A stretch of DNA of 64,000 nucleotides, from NCBI GenBank assembly GCA_001769805.1, contig MEPO01000035.1, positions 1 through 64,000 on the forward strand. The letters run 5' to 3'. Origin of the DNA: Bdellovibrionales bacterium GWA1_52_35 (GTDB lineage Bacteria; Bdellovibrionota; UBA1018). This document shows, piece by piece, positions 50,338 to 58,861 of this stretch. The notes beneath the pieces were generated by a model, which did no database searches, was not told the origin of the DNA, and saw nothing but the letters and a program-made list of their open reading frames with translations. The position numbers were made by a program, and so were the translations under genes. The number at the start of each line of letters is the position of its first letter. The first letter of the stretch is position 1.

Positions 50338-51453
50338 TCAGAATCCGAATTTATATCTAACAGCTGCACCCAGAAATGTTCCAGACGCGCTCTGCGTTCC
50401 GATGTGCCCACCGGTTATCCACCCTTGGTACAATGAGAGACCAATCGCATTTTCTATAACTACCCCGTATCCAAAAGACCCGAACATGTAATCGAGTGAC
50501 AGCTTATGAAAAAGTAAGAACGAATTTGAAACATCTGAGGCGAGCTTCGATTCTGGCACTCGTGCTCGGTAGTTATGTCCGCCAAGATCTATGTCGTAAA
50601 TTAGTTGTGTTCGCCGGGATAAAAATCGGCGATGACTGTAGCCGAACTGACCCCAAAAGCTATTAAGGCTACCTGAAGAATAGGACCCAGAAATTGAATT
50701 GAGGATCGGGTCGCCCTGATTGCCCATATTCTCAATGCCGAGTCCAAAGTTCATGCCATGATTCACCCAAGGATAAATATAAAAGCTCAAACCAAATGTA
50801 AACTTCCCTGCGGACAGAGTCGAGCCTGGGTCACCAGTTCGCAACAAAGAGGTTCCAAACTCAAAAGAATAGTCCAAAGTGGTGTACTCAGTAAACGAGC
50901 TAGTTTGTTGCGGAACGCCCTCGGGGCGACTTGCATTGACAGTAATTGTGCAGAATTCCTTATCTTCGGCGCTGAAAAGAGGAATAACTGCAGAAACACT
51001 GTCTTGGTTCTCAAATTCCCATTTGCTGGGGAAAGGAATAGTTCCACCACTGGTAATGCCCGGTTTTAGTTCGAGCGATTGGTTTTGGAATGGGAAGCTC
51101 GGCATGCGCTCTCTGCCGTTTGAAAAAACAAAACGGATTCTCCCGGGCCTAACTAAATATGGGAGTTTTGTTCCATTCTTTATTGCGACGTAAAGCAAAT
51201 TATAACGCGCGTTTCCGAGTAAGCGAACTTCAGTGTCCATGTCGCACTGACGTGTCAGCTGAGAGGTAGTCTGGGTTGCGCTATCCTTCCAATCTTTCAG
51301 TTCGAAAGTAAGCCAATTTCGGTAGCTTACCGAACCCACAGCTGCTGCTGTGCCAATTACCGCTGCTGATGTTGCAGCAGCTGAGGATGCATCGCTTGCA
51401 TTCGCCATGGATGAACAAAATGTCGTTAAAATAATTATTAGATATGTTTTCAT
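50338..51453 (-). CDS. Predicted outer-membrane beta-barrel protein
   Basis: A signal peptide (MKTYLIIILTTFCSSMANA) precedes an Ala-rich stretch, a domain of about 130 residues and then a series of amphipathic strands with aromatic girdles (FTFGLSFYIYPWVNHGMNFG, FGYSHRRFLSRRTQLIYDID). The chain ends in GAAVRYKFGF, a C-terminal Phe preceded by alternating hydrophobics, the recognition signal for outer-membrane assembly. Family not recognised. Its ATG shares one base with the stop of the upstream lipoprotein gene (TAATG at 51451-51455), so the two are co-translated and may form one envelope complex. Confidence 0.7.
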   Translation of the reverse strand: MKTYLIIILTTFCSSMANASDASSAAATSAAVIGTAAAVGSVSYRNWLTFELKDWKDSATQTTSQLTRQCDMDTEVRLLGNARYNLLYVAIKNGTKLPYLVRPGRIRFVFSNGRERMPSFPFQNQSLELKPGITSGGTIPFPSKWEFENQDSVSAVIPLFSAEDKEFCTITVNASRPEGVPQQTSSFTEYTTLDYSFEFGTSLLRTGDPGSTLSAGKFTFGLSFYIYPWVNHGMNFGLGIENMGNQGDPILNSISGSYSSGSLNSFWGQFGYSHRRFLSRRTQLIYDIDLGGHNYRARVPESKLASDVSNSFLLFHKLSLDYMFGSFGYGVVIENAIGLSLYQGWITGGHIGTQSASGTFLGAAVRYKFGF

Positions 51454-51944
51454 TATTCAAAATCCTCAATTTTGAGGAAATAGTTGAATGAAATCACTCC
51501 GCCCGATTTTCCGTATGGAATTTTCAGTACTCCGGTTTGATCTCTTGTCGCTAGGTGATTATTATCGTTTGCGTTCAGCTGAATGGAGCAATCAATTCGA
51601 TATTTCTTGTCGGGCTCGATTGTGATGACCGATTTCTGACCGAGACTGGTAGTACAAAGTGCGCGCGTAACAGAGCCGCCGGCTTCGAAAATTGCTTTGT
51701 CGAGCTGTAGATCGTAAGGCGGTCCCTTAGGTGAATTTTGAATCAAAGACACATGGTTGATTTCAACCGAGCCGTTTCCAAGCTTTTTTGGTTGGATCAA
51801 AAGAGACTGAGAATCGCTTACGATCAATTCGTCATAATGATTTAGCCCATAATCGGAGCGAACGCTTCCATGGCTACATGCGGTTATTATGAATAGAGCT
51901 GGCACTAGGAAGAATCTGACGTTAATGAATCGCGAATAGTTCAT
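51453..51944 (-). CDS. Lipoprotein of unknown function, partner of the beta-barrel protein
   Basis: From ATG 51944 the product begins with a lipoprotein signal (FFLVPALFIITACSHG, lipobox ITAC). An in-frame ATG at 52118 would add 58 residues with no signal peptide and overlaps the opposite-strand gene, so it is unlikely. The mature part of about 140 residues is strand-rich, with two Cys (ALCTTS, RIDCSIQ) that may be disulfide-linked. No family recognised. It is joined to the beta-barrel gene by a TAATG stop-start overlap. Confidence 0.68.
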   Translation of the reverse strand: MNYSRFINVRFFLVPALFIITACSHGSVRSDYGLNHYDELIVSDSQSLLIQPKKLGNGSVEINHVSLIQNSPKGPPYDLQLDKAIFEAGGSVTRALCTTSLGQKSVITIEPDKKYRIDCSIQLNANDNNHLATRDQTGVLKIPYGKSGGVISFNYFLKIEDFE

Positions 51945-52078
51945 TTTGCTTCTTTCTAATTGCTTCGACGGCATGATTTGTAAATATATACGTATTAGAA
52001 TATCATTGATCAATCCAGCTTCCAGTGCAATCAAAAGACGATGTGACAGCTGGTAAGTAGTAATAGTTCGAGGTAATT

Positions 52079-52735
52079 GTGAAAAATCCGTGGCTTGATC
52101 TTCGTAATGAATCACCATTTGTTCTGGATTGCGATCGCGAGAAGATTCATTTATTCAACCAATCCGTCAAGGCGAGACACAAATTGAGAGTTGATATAAT
52201 ACCCGAACCGTACTTGGGCCACCCCACTGCTCCGATTCTTTTGTTAAATCTTAATCCTGGTTATTCGCCCAAAGACAAATGGATCCATGCTGAAAAATCG
52301 TTTGCCGCTGCTTCCATGGCAAGCTTAGCGATTCAAAAACAGGCCTATCCATTTTATCTCCTGAATCCGGCGTTCTCAAAATCACCAGGCCACCAGTGGT
52401 GGACAAGGCGTCTTCAGAGTTTAATCGCAGAATACGGCGTTGACTTAGTTGCCAAGAAAGTCTGTTGTGTCGAATTGTTTCCGTATCATTCGATTTCATT
52501 TAACAAGAGATGTCTGGGAGTTCCTTCACAGGCGTACGGGAGTCATATTGTCAGATCCGCAATTGAGAGAGGCGCATTAATTGTCCAGATGAGATCTAGG
52601 GCCCTATGGGAAGCGGCAGTTCCTGAATTAGGCGGATATACGAAACGCATTTTTCTGAAGAATGTTCAGTCCCCGTACATATCGAGAGGGAACTGTGAAC
52701 ATTACGATGAGCTATGCGCAGTATTGAGTCGATGA
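52079..52735 (+). CDS. Possible uracil-DNA-glycosylase-like protein
   Basis: The 218 residues are soluble. APILLLNLNPGYSPKD resembles the first motif of the uracil-DNA glycosylase superfamily (hydrophobic strand followed by N-P-G/D-P), and HQWWTRRLQSL, CCVELFPYHS and ALIVQMRSRALWEAA could be the following core elements. This is a weak resemblance and other folds are possible. GTG 52079 has CGAGG six bases upstream. Divergent from the lipoprotein gene. It is followed by repeat copy E. Confidence 0.5.
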   Translation: MKNPWLDLRNESPFVLDCDREKIHLFNQSVKARHKLRVDIIPEPYLGHPTAPILLLNLNPGYSPKDKWIHAEKSFAAASMASLAIQKQAYPFYLLNPAFSKSPGHQWWTRRLQSLIAEYGVDLVAKKVCCVELFPYHSISFNKRCLGVPSQAYGSHIVRSAIERGALIVQMRSRALWEAAVPELGGYTKRIFLKNVQSPYISRGNCEHYDELCAVLSR

Positions 52736-52763
52736 AATATTGACGTGGCCAAAGTTCTTAATT

Positions 52764-52819
52764 TATCAGTCAATAATGTGGAAGCCGAACTGCGATAAAG
52801 AGGGGTACTGAGCGAAAGG
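52764..52819 (+). repeat. Island repeat, copy E (diverged)
   Basis: TCAGTCAATAATGTGGAAGC and CTGCGATAAAGAGGGGTACTGAGCG follow the same order as in copies A-C but with several substitutions, so this copy is older. Same orientation. It lies between the glycosylase-like gene and the next membrane protein gene. Confidence 0.7.
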
Positions 52820-52964
52820 TATGAGTCCATTCCTCTGAAAGAACGAGAACAGATCTTTGGAGCACGGCGAAGGCCAAGAAGGAAGGGGAAGCCAATCACA
52901 TGAAGGAGCCTACTTGGGAATCAAGGGTTTATGACCGTGGGAGATCACTCGGGGAAGATGTTAG

Positions 52965-53765
52965 ATGAATGAATCATTGAAAAGATCGGTCTGGGTATTT
53001 GAAACAGTTCTGAATTTGACTTGGCTCAACCGGAAGAACTTAGTACTTTTTGGAATTATAGGCGTCCTATTTCCGGGTGGAATCGCCTATCTCTCCGGTC
53101 TTTCAGCTCTTGGTCTTCAAAAAGATGGCATATACTACACAGCTTCTTCCTTGGGGGTTGTTCTGTTCTCTTTTCTGACTTGGGCGGCTTGTGGCATTCA
53201 ATCTTTGTCTGTTTTAGAATCGAAAAAGATGAGCATTACCGGTTGCTTTTTACGGGCTCTTCATAGGGGTCCGGTTTTTCTAGTGCTGTTTGTCGGATTT
53301 CTCACCGGGTTCTGGTTGCTATTTCATTTCGCTCGGCCAACTTTTGACTATCTCCAAGAAAAAATAGATTTTGTATACGGCAATATCGCTCTGCTGCTCA
53401 TAATTGGTACATTTGCTGGAAGTATCTTCTTCGGGGTGTTTTCCTGCCTACGTATGTATGTTGGGTCACTTGATGCTGCACTCGATGTTAGATCATTTTT
53501 AAGAACTATTTGGGATAATTTCTCGTATGTGGTCGCGTCTGGAGCTGTGTGGCTCTGCTTTATTACTATCCTGGTGGCACCATTTTTAGTTCAAGAATAC
53601 TCAGTCACTACGCAGGGACTCTCTAGGACGGGTAATGTTGCTGGGGCTTCTGTTTATTGCATCAAGGCGGCAATCTCGGTGTGTCTCTTCATCTTTTCGG
53701 CATCCTTTGATGCTGTCGTGTTTTGGGGTTTGAGAAACCGGACTATAAAATTATTGCATAATTGA
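52965..53765 (+). CDS. Six-helix membrane protein of unknown function
   Basis: About six hydrophobic helices in 266 residues (for example NLVLFGIIGVLFPGGIAYL, FLVLFVGFLTGFWLLFHFA and WLCFITILVAPFLV). A small loop with YDYLQEKIDF-like charge lies between helices 3 and 4. No motif of a known transporter or sensor was seen. The ribosome site is weak (GGGGAAGATG). It ends 41 bases before the convergent metallophosphoesterase remnant. Family unknown. Confidence 0.6.
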   Translation: MNESLKRSVWVFETVLNLTWLNRKNLVLFGIIGVLFPGGIAYLSGLSALGLQKDGIYYTASSLGVVLFSFLTWAACGIQSLSVLESKKMSITGCFLRALHRGPVFLVLFVGFLTGFWLLFHFARPTFDYLQEKIDFVYGNIALLLIIGTFAGSIFFGVFSCLRMYVGSLDAALDVRSFLRTIWDNFSYVVASGAVWLCFITILVAPFLVQEYSVTTQGLSRTGNVAGASVYCIKAAISVCLFIFSASFDAVVFWGLRNRTIKLLHN

Positions 53766-53805
53766 ATTTTTGGGTGCGCGCCTGCAAGGCAGGGTATGTC
53801 TGGCT

Positions 53806-54410
53806 TTATGAAGACGCCCTCTCTGGGTATTCGCCAGCAAGGGCGGCGCTTTTTACAATTTCCTCAACGCTCGACATCGGAACTGGCCGGAACTCCCAAA
53901 CATCCACGCCCACATTGATCATTCGGTTTTTAGTTTTCCACTTTTCATGGACGTGACCATGCAGAAGCCAGAGGCCTTCGTTTTTGGGTCTGTATTCCTG
54001 AAACTGTTCGTCATAGCCATCAATCACGATGTCACTGCTGTAAGGCATGTGGGTCAGGAGAACCTGTTGGTCGGCGATCTCGAGTGTAGAGTCGAGTTGA
54101 AGAGTTTTGAATCCCGCCTGGAAATACGAATCTCGCGCGCCTTCAGCCTTCCTTTTATTCAACGGGTGGCACTTGTCATGGTTACCCATGATAAGGTGCT
54201 TTTGTCGTTTAGAATCGGGAGAATTTCGAGCACAGATTGGATTCCAAGGCTAAAATCGCCTAGATAGAAAACCGTATCGCCTGGTTGAACCGTCTCGTTC
54301 CAGCGTTGAATCATGACGGCGTTCATTTCTTCGGCGCTCTGGAAGGGACGACCGCAGTACTTGATAATGTTTTTGTGCGAAAAGTGATGGTCCGCGGTGA
54401 AATAGATCAT
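53806..54410 (-). pseudogene. Calcineurin-like metallophosphoesterase (COG4186-type), frameshifted
   Basis: The first part (from 54410) reads MIYFTADHHFSHKNIIKYC and GDTVFYLGDFSLG (metal-binding D-x-H and G-D). The second part (ending 53806) reads MGNHDKCHPLNKRK, LLTHMPYS and LHGHVHEKW (G-N-H-D, H and G-H-x-H). Together they make one complete phosphoesterase of about 200 residues. The frames join if one A is added to the AAAA near 54205, so a single-base deletion in a homopolymer, or a sequencing error, splits the gene. Its ATG overlaps the reconstructed stop of the upstream phosphoesterase (ATGA, 54407-54410), so both belonged to one operon. Confidence 0.78.
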
Positions 54411-55022
54411 ATTTCTATCATTATCGGAGTATTAGTTGGCCGATATTCCTCGCTGCAATTTGAAGCATTGATCACAGCCGTGCCAATGTCTGGCTGTAAG
54501 TATCTCCCATAGCCGCCGTGAATATGTCCACAGACGTGAAACCTCGGCTTCACGCGCTTGATCGCCGAAAGTAAATCTTCGCATCTCTCCGCTTAGGGTG
54601 AGATCTCCAATTTTATGTGGCGGTCCATGGGTAATGAGAATGTCTATTCCATTGGGGATAATGTCCCATTTGCGTTTTAGCTCCTCCCCCCTCTGTAGAT
54701 TGAACGCCCAATTGCAAAAAGCCGGCTGCCAGGGGATTCCATAGAACCGAATTCCAGCTACCGTGACCTCGCTGTCTTGAAGGTAGATTGCGTTGGTCAG
54801 GAACGCCCGCGCAGAAGGATCCCTTTCAAATGGGCGATCGTGATTTCCGGCGATTACGATCTTCGCGGGATGCGGGAGAGTGCCAAGCCATTCATTAAAA
54901 GCGATAACTTCCAGGCTCCGCCCCATGCCGCAGAAATCCCCTGCGTGAATCAGAACGTCGCCGTAAGGCACCTCTAATTTGCTGTGCATCCCATGAGTGT
55001 CAGCAAGACAGACGATCTTCAT
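54407..55022 (-). pseudogene. Metallophosphoesterase (MPPED-like), frameshifted near the C-terminus
   Basis: MKIVCLADTHGMHSKL, LIHAGDFCGMG, VIAGNHDRPFE and ILITHGPPHKIGD are the successive metal motifs. After LTLSGE the annotated frame becomes nonsense (stop at 54432). A second frame gives RCEDLLSAIKRVKPRFHVCG followed by HIHGGYG and VINASNC, the expected last motifs, and stops at 54407-54409, overlapping the next gene's ATG. A frameshift of one net base near 54585 therefore disables this gene. It overlaps the upstream winged-helix gene by 4 bases. Confidence 0.78.
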
Positions 55023-55753
55023 TTCGCGATCTTCCTGTAGATTTCGCTAAGTGGATGTATTCGTCGAGCGATACTCTCGGCCTGTTCTTCGCCACGCAGC
55101 GGAAAATGATAGAGATCAATAAACGTATAAAGTGGCGGGGGGCACGCGACGGTCTTTGCTCTTGCTGCCGCAGCTCTGAGAGCAGTTTTGTAATAGGGGT
55201 TGATCAGCAATACTTGGCAACCCCGCTCCTCGGGATACAAGCTGAGCAGCTTTTCCATGCTGGTGCGTATCTGTGGATCAAGGAGGTATATTTCAACTGT
55301 TTCCAGGTTTGTGTTCCTGAAGCCACTTTCACGCGCAGCAGAATGGAGTGCCCAAACAACCTTCTTCGTATAGCGGGATTTTAACAGGCGCTCTTTCAGC
55401 TCTTGGTTGCTGAGCGCGGTGGAGTAGGTCCACATTCGACATTTTTTCCGGATGCTGTAACGATTCAACCATTGCTGTAGGAGGTCTGCGGGGTTGTGCA
55501 TCGCGAATGTTTTCGCCGTGCGCAGGCCATCTGTTTTTAAGATACCTTCATATACGAGTGTATGGAATACGCGCTGAATCAGGCCGATGCTGATCCGAGC
55601 CTCACGTAAATCCGCGGCTACTTGCCGAAGCCGAAATGGACCGTTGGTTTCTCTCATCAGCAGCCAGGCAATAATCATGGACGATTTATCTGCGAAAATG
55701 TCTGGCTCTACTGTTGTTCCTGAGTGCGGTTTGGTCAGATATGAGCCCTGCAT
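55019..55753 (-). CDS. Winged-helix regulator, COG4861/AbiEi-like (paralogue 2)
   Basis: The 244 residues align with the protein at 47.3-48.1 kb: a winged-helix region with VFHTLVYEGILKTDGLRTAK, then NPADLLQQWLNRY, ALHSAARE, VLLINPYYKTAL and FIDLYHFPLRGEEQAE. It is intact. Instead of a nucleotidyltransferase it is followed, by a 4-base overlap, by two metallophosphoesterase genes, both frameshifted. It may be the antitoxin or repressor of that unit. A 24-bp palindrome 14 bases upstream of its ATG, identical to one upstream of the GNAT gene, is its likely binding site. Confidence 0.7.
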   Translation of the reverse strand: MQGSYLTKPHSGTTVEPDIFADKSSMIIAWLLMRETNGPFRLRQVAADLREARISIGLIQRVFHTLVYEGILKTDGLRTAKTFAMHNPADLLQQWLNRYSIRKKCRMWTYSTALSNQELKERLLKSRYTKKVVWALHSAARESGFRNTNLETVEIYLLDPQIRTSMEKLLSLYPEERGCQVLLINPYYKTALRAAAARAKTVACPPPLYTFIDLYHFPLRGEEQAESIARRIHPLSEIYRKIAK

Positions 55754-55766
55754 ATACCTAAGATAT

Positions 55767-55807
55767 CACTGTTCACTATAAAGTGAACAGTATGGAATAG
55801 TGAACAG
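55767..55807 (-). promoter_or_regulatory. Palindrome plus extra half-site upstream of paralogue 2
   Basis: CTGTTCACT (55769-55777), ATAA, AGTGAACAG (55782-55790), and a further direct copy of AGTGAACAG at 55799-55807. The 24 bases 55767-55790 equal 48385-48408 exactly. The layout of one dyad plus one extra site parallels that of paralogue 1. Confidence 0.8.
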
Positions 55808-56035
55808 CACTTCTTCAGGGCGGAAGCAATAATCGCGGAGCGGCTCAGTGTGAGTGGATCTCCGACTCGGGCGATCAAGTTGTCGCAAAAGGAGCTCGAC
55901 AGCTCGCAAGTTATCATAGTCCCTAATGCTATTGCCGGTTGATCAGAGCCCCCATGTCGTCGCCCCTTGATCGGCCCTGGGATGCTTATTTTGAGTCCTT
56001 GCCGTCAGCATTAACTAGTTGAAATCGTTAAAATT

Positions 56036-56057
56036 TGTCGTCGCCCTGTCGTCGCCC
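56036..56057 (+). repeat. Tandem 11-bp repeat TGTCGTCGCCC before the AlbA_2 gene
   Basis: TGTCGTCGCCC occurs twice back to back (56036-56046, 56047-56057), and a third identical copy lies at 55955-55965. The tandem pair is 37 bases before the preferred start at 56094 and may be a regulator-binding site. Confidence 0.55.
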
Positions 56058-56093
56058 TATCATCATAGATTTGTTTGCGTTATATACAGCGCA

Positions 56094-57794
56094 ATGCCGA
56101 CCTCTTCTATAGAAGAAATCGAACAGCTGCTAAGAGCTGGGCGCCTCACAGAACTAACTGCCGACCGGGTGGAACTTAAGTCCAGCTGGAGACAGGATTA
56201 TGGAAAAGATATTTCGGCTTTAGCAAATTGCACTGATAATGAGCCCGGTTGGTTGGTTGTTGGTGTAGACGACAGCGGCACTATTTCTGGTAAGGATTAC
56301 GGTTGGCTCCAAAAGACCGAACACGAGATTGCCAACCATATCAATCAAATGCTTGCACCGGTTTGGGCAGCAACGGTTTTTACTCGGCAGTACGATAATG
56401 GATGTTGCATCTTTATTTTCATAAAAAATCCGGGGGAAGTCACGGATTGGAACGGAAAAGCATATAAGCTGTCCGGGACCTCTAGCCAGCCGATGTCTCC
56501 AGAAGAGCGGATTTCGCTCACACTAAAATTGCCGGGAGAGGATTTTTCGAAAACTCCTGATTTATCGCCTACGAATTCATCGTTAGTTATGGAGTTCGCG
56601 GAAAAGGTAAAGGAGGCCCATCCCGGAGAATTCCCAGAAGACCTGTCTGCACTTTCATCGACTGATGTTCTTCGAAGGTTAAAGATTTTCCAGACCGCGA
56701 CCGCCGCTATACTGTTCGGCAGGTACCCGGTTCGTATCGCGTATTTAGACAAAGATGATGAAATTTTGTCCCAAGAAACCAAACGAGGCGCTTATTCTGT
56801 TTTATCGGACGCCTTTATTGAAACTATTCAGAACTGGACAAGGACTCAGGCTACGAGTTTAAGGGGTAATACGACAGCCACTTCAACCGAGATACCCTAC
56901 CCGCTTAAAGCCCTCAGGGAAGTCCTAGCTAACGCCGTAGCACATGCAATGTATCATAGAAGTGAAGGCGATATTCTTATAGAACTACGGCCTAAGCGAA
57001 TTTCAGTTTCGAACAGCTGTGGCAAAGAGGCCAGGGCCTTTTCAAAGAAATGGTTTGCACGGGAGACTCACGCTAACAATAAGTTGTTGATGCAATCCTT
57101 GCGTTCGGCGCAGATTGCAGACGAACTGGGGTCCGGAAAGTCGCGTGTATTTAGACTCATGGTCGAATCTGGAAAACGTGAACCGATCATCGAATTTTCT
57201 GAATTTGAATTCGGAGCAAAGTGGTCGATAACTCTTTATAATGAGCTTGAAAATCTCCCGCTGCTCGAGCTCGTAAGCCGATTCCGTGAGACATTTACTG
57301 ATTCAGAAAAAGCTCGAATTGCAACTGCGCTAGTTTTATGGCGAAACCGCTCCTGGTCAGAAGTCGTTTCAAGGCTTGACGAACATTTTCAAAGGGTTGC
57401 TGTCGAGGTAATTCAATCAGCCGAATCTCCGGTGTTCGTAATTGGAGAGGAAATTTTTCCTCGAAGATGGGTTAACGTCGCTTTGACGGGCCAAATGAGC
57501 CGAAGATTTACTCAAATTGAAGAAAAGCAGATAAAAACGGCTCTTCAGCGCGCTGCCTTTGAAAATAATCGGCAGGGATACATCACGAGTGAATTGGCGC
57601 GTCAGCTAATTGGATTGTCCAATACTCAATCAGAAACGGTACAGCTCTCGAATCTTTTTAAAAAATGGAAAGATGCTGGTGAAATTCAGATGGTCAAAAG
57701 GGGCCAGTGGAAATTTCTAAGCGAATCTGAAAAACAGACGAAGGTTATTATGACAATATTAGACCGGTTTACGAAACAGATAATAGAGCAGTAG
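56094..57794 (+). CDS. AlbA_2 (Schlafen-like) domain protein with GHKL-type ATPase region
   Basis: The N-terminal 120 residues match the AlbA_2/SLFN-like domain (RVELKSSWRQDYGKDISALAN, then GWLVVGVDDSGTISG). The middle contains LREVLANAVAHAMYHRSEGDI, the N-box of an HATPase_c_4 domain found C-terminal to AlbA_2 in RecG-like transcriptional regulators. The last 130 residues end in a winged-helix-like part (GYITSELARQLIGLS). Such proteins occur often in defence islands, with roles in nucleic-acid binding or regulation. In-frame codons from 56019 would add 25 residues; ATG 56094 starts the domain normally. Two short palindromic or repeated elements flank the gene. Confidence 0.78.
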   Translation: MPTSSIEEIEQLLRAGRLTELTADRVELKSSWRQDYGKDISALANCTDNEPGWLVVGVDDSGTISGKDYGWLQKTEHEIANHINQMLAPVWAATVFTRQYDNGCCIFIFIKNPGEVTDWNGKAYKLSGTSSQPMSPEERISLTLKLPGEDFSKTPDLSPTNSSLVMEFAEKVKEAHPGEFPEDLSALSSTDVLRRLKIFQTATAAILFGRYPVRIAYLDKDDEILSQETKRGAYSVLSDAFIETIQNWTRTQATSLRGNTTATSTEIPYPLKALREVLANAVAHAMYHRSEGDILIELRPKRISVSNSCGKEARAFSKKWFARETHANNKLLMQSLRSAQIADELGSGKSRVFRLMVESGKREPIIEFSEFEFGAKWSITLYNELENLPLLELVSRFRETFTDSEKARIATALVLWRNRSWSEVVSRLDEHFQRVAVEVIQSAESPVFVIGEEIFPRRWVNVALTGQMSRRFTQIEEKQIKTALQRAAFENNRQGYITSELARQLIGLSNTQSETVQLSNLFKKWKDAGEIQMVKRGQWKFLSESEKQTKVIMTILDRFTKQIIEQ

Positions 57795-57889
57795 ATTGGC
57801 AACAGCGCGAACGCTCGCTGCGAACGGACCCTAGTTCACTATATTCTGAAAAATAGCTTGTCATGGCTTAGAGAGAGAATCTATCTGAC

Positions 57890-57906
57890 AACACGCCGGG
57901 CGTGTT
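57890..57906. repeat. Perfect 17-base palindrome
   Basis: AACACGCC (57890-57897), one G, GGCGTGTT (57899-57906). It lies about 95 bases past the AlbA_2 stop without a T-run, so it is not an intrinsic terminator. It may be a binding site. The rest of 57795-58068 holds no gene I can support. Confidence 0.5.
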
Positions 57907-58068
57907 CTGTAAAAGACGATTGTCACGATTCTGTGAGAGCAACGGCTCAATATGAGTGCCTGCATGACTGAGTGGGATGGGCCACCGACTTAGGCCGCTC
58001 AAATTAGCGGATAGTTTTCATAGATTAGACAGTTCATTCCGCTCCACTTTATTCCACTTTCGTCGGGG

Positions 58069-58112
58069 CTGATAATTTCTGACTGATTGCGATAGAGAGG
58101 GTACTGAGCGGA
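58069..58112 (+). repeat. Island repeat, copy F (partial, diverged)
   Basis: TGACTGATTGCGATAGAGAG and GGTACTGAGCGGATTC preserve the 3' core of the repeat in the usual orientation; the 5' part is missing. It lies before the 3' end of the small minus-strand gene cluster. Confidence 0.6.
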
Positions 58113-58128
58113 TTCCGGCAATCGCAAT

Positions 58129-58383
58129 TTATTTAGGGCTTTTCCGATTCTTCTTATGGTTGGTATTTGTTGGATCAAATATCGCCTCTCTTAGTTTCTT
58201 GTTGATCCATTCTTCTTCTGAAATGCTCGCAGTCTTGGCCCGCTTTCTAATGGCTAGAAGTACATCACCGTCAATCGGGATGGTAACGTATACCTTGCAA
58301 TCGCGCCGTCGAATCTTTGGCAGATCCACCGTTCCATATTTAATTCCGCTATGCGTATGCTTAGATCTACTGCGCTTTTTCAT
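58129..58383 (-). CDS. Small CopG/BrnA-like ribbon-helix-helix protein
   Basis: The 84 residues are basic at both ends with a core KVYVTIPIDGDVLLAIRKRA and EEEWINKKLREAIF, that is one strand followed by two helices, matching the ribbon-helix-helix antitoxin pattern. It is last in a minus-strand group with the HIRAN gene, 57 bases downstream of it. No toxin of the matching type (for example BrnT) is adjacent. Function as a DNA-binding regulator is an inference from fold pattern. Confidence 0.55.
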   Translation of the reverse strand: MKKRSRSKHTHSGIKYGTVDLPKIRRRDCKVYVTIPIDGDVLLAIRKRAKTASISEEEWINKKLREAIFDPTNTNHKKNRKSPK

Positions 58384-58440
58384 ATTGAGCTCCCTAGGTT
58401 CTGAGATTCACGATTTGATTTTGACGCTCTGATGCATATT

Positions 58441-58803
58441 TCAGGTTATTGAGTCACATTGTCGAATTCCGATCACTCTTAATGTATTCCAATAGATGAT
58501 TGGCCCGTTCCGCTCGAATTCGAGAAGATAGAATTTGTAGGGCTGCCCCGAATCGATTAGCGGAGCAATTTGGCGAGCATCGTAGCGCGGGAAATAGCCA
58601 ACCTGCTTCTTGCCCACATAGACGGCACATGCATATCGGTCATGCTTGTTCTTTGGTTCGCGAAAAATACGAAGCTTTAAACCAGTTTTCAATCTCCGCT
58701 GAAGAGCTCTAAGATCCGCTTTGGATGTGACCCAATATTGGATTCCCGTAATAGATGCTAACAAAAATGGCGGGGCTGATTTAGATTTGGATTGTTTTCT
58801 CAT
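58441..58803 (-). CDS. HIRAN-domain protein
   Basis: KTGLKLRIFREPKNKHDRYACAV and GKKQVGYFPRYDARQIAPLIDSG (key residues REP-N--D--A and GY-PR--A--IA-L) are the conserved HIRAN core, which binds single-stranded DNA ends in helicases such as HLTF and occurs alone in bacteria near nucleases. The protein is almost only this domain, with a short basic N-terminus. Two in-frame ATGs (58821 and 58803) are possible; the second has an AAGAG eight bases upstream and is used here. Confidence 0.75.
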   Translation of the reverse strand: MRKQSKSKSAPPFLLASITGIQYWVTSKADLRALQRRLKTGLKLRIFREPKNKHDRYACAVYVGKKQVGYFPRYDARQIAPLIDSGQPYKFYLLEFERNGPIIYWNTLRVIGIRQCDSIT

Positions 58804-58861
58804 TGGCAATCTCTTGAGCATTAACTCGCCGCTCTATAGGGGCGGTCGATGTTGAACTGTT

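Noticed and set aside
57890..57906. Palindrome as the terminator of the AlbA_2 gene
   Set aside because: It lies about 95 bases downstream with no T-run on either side.
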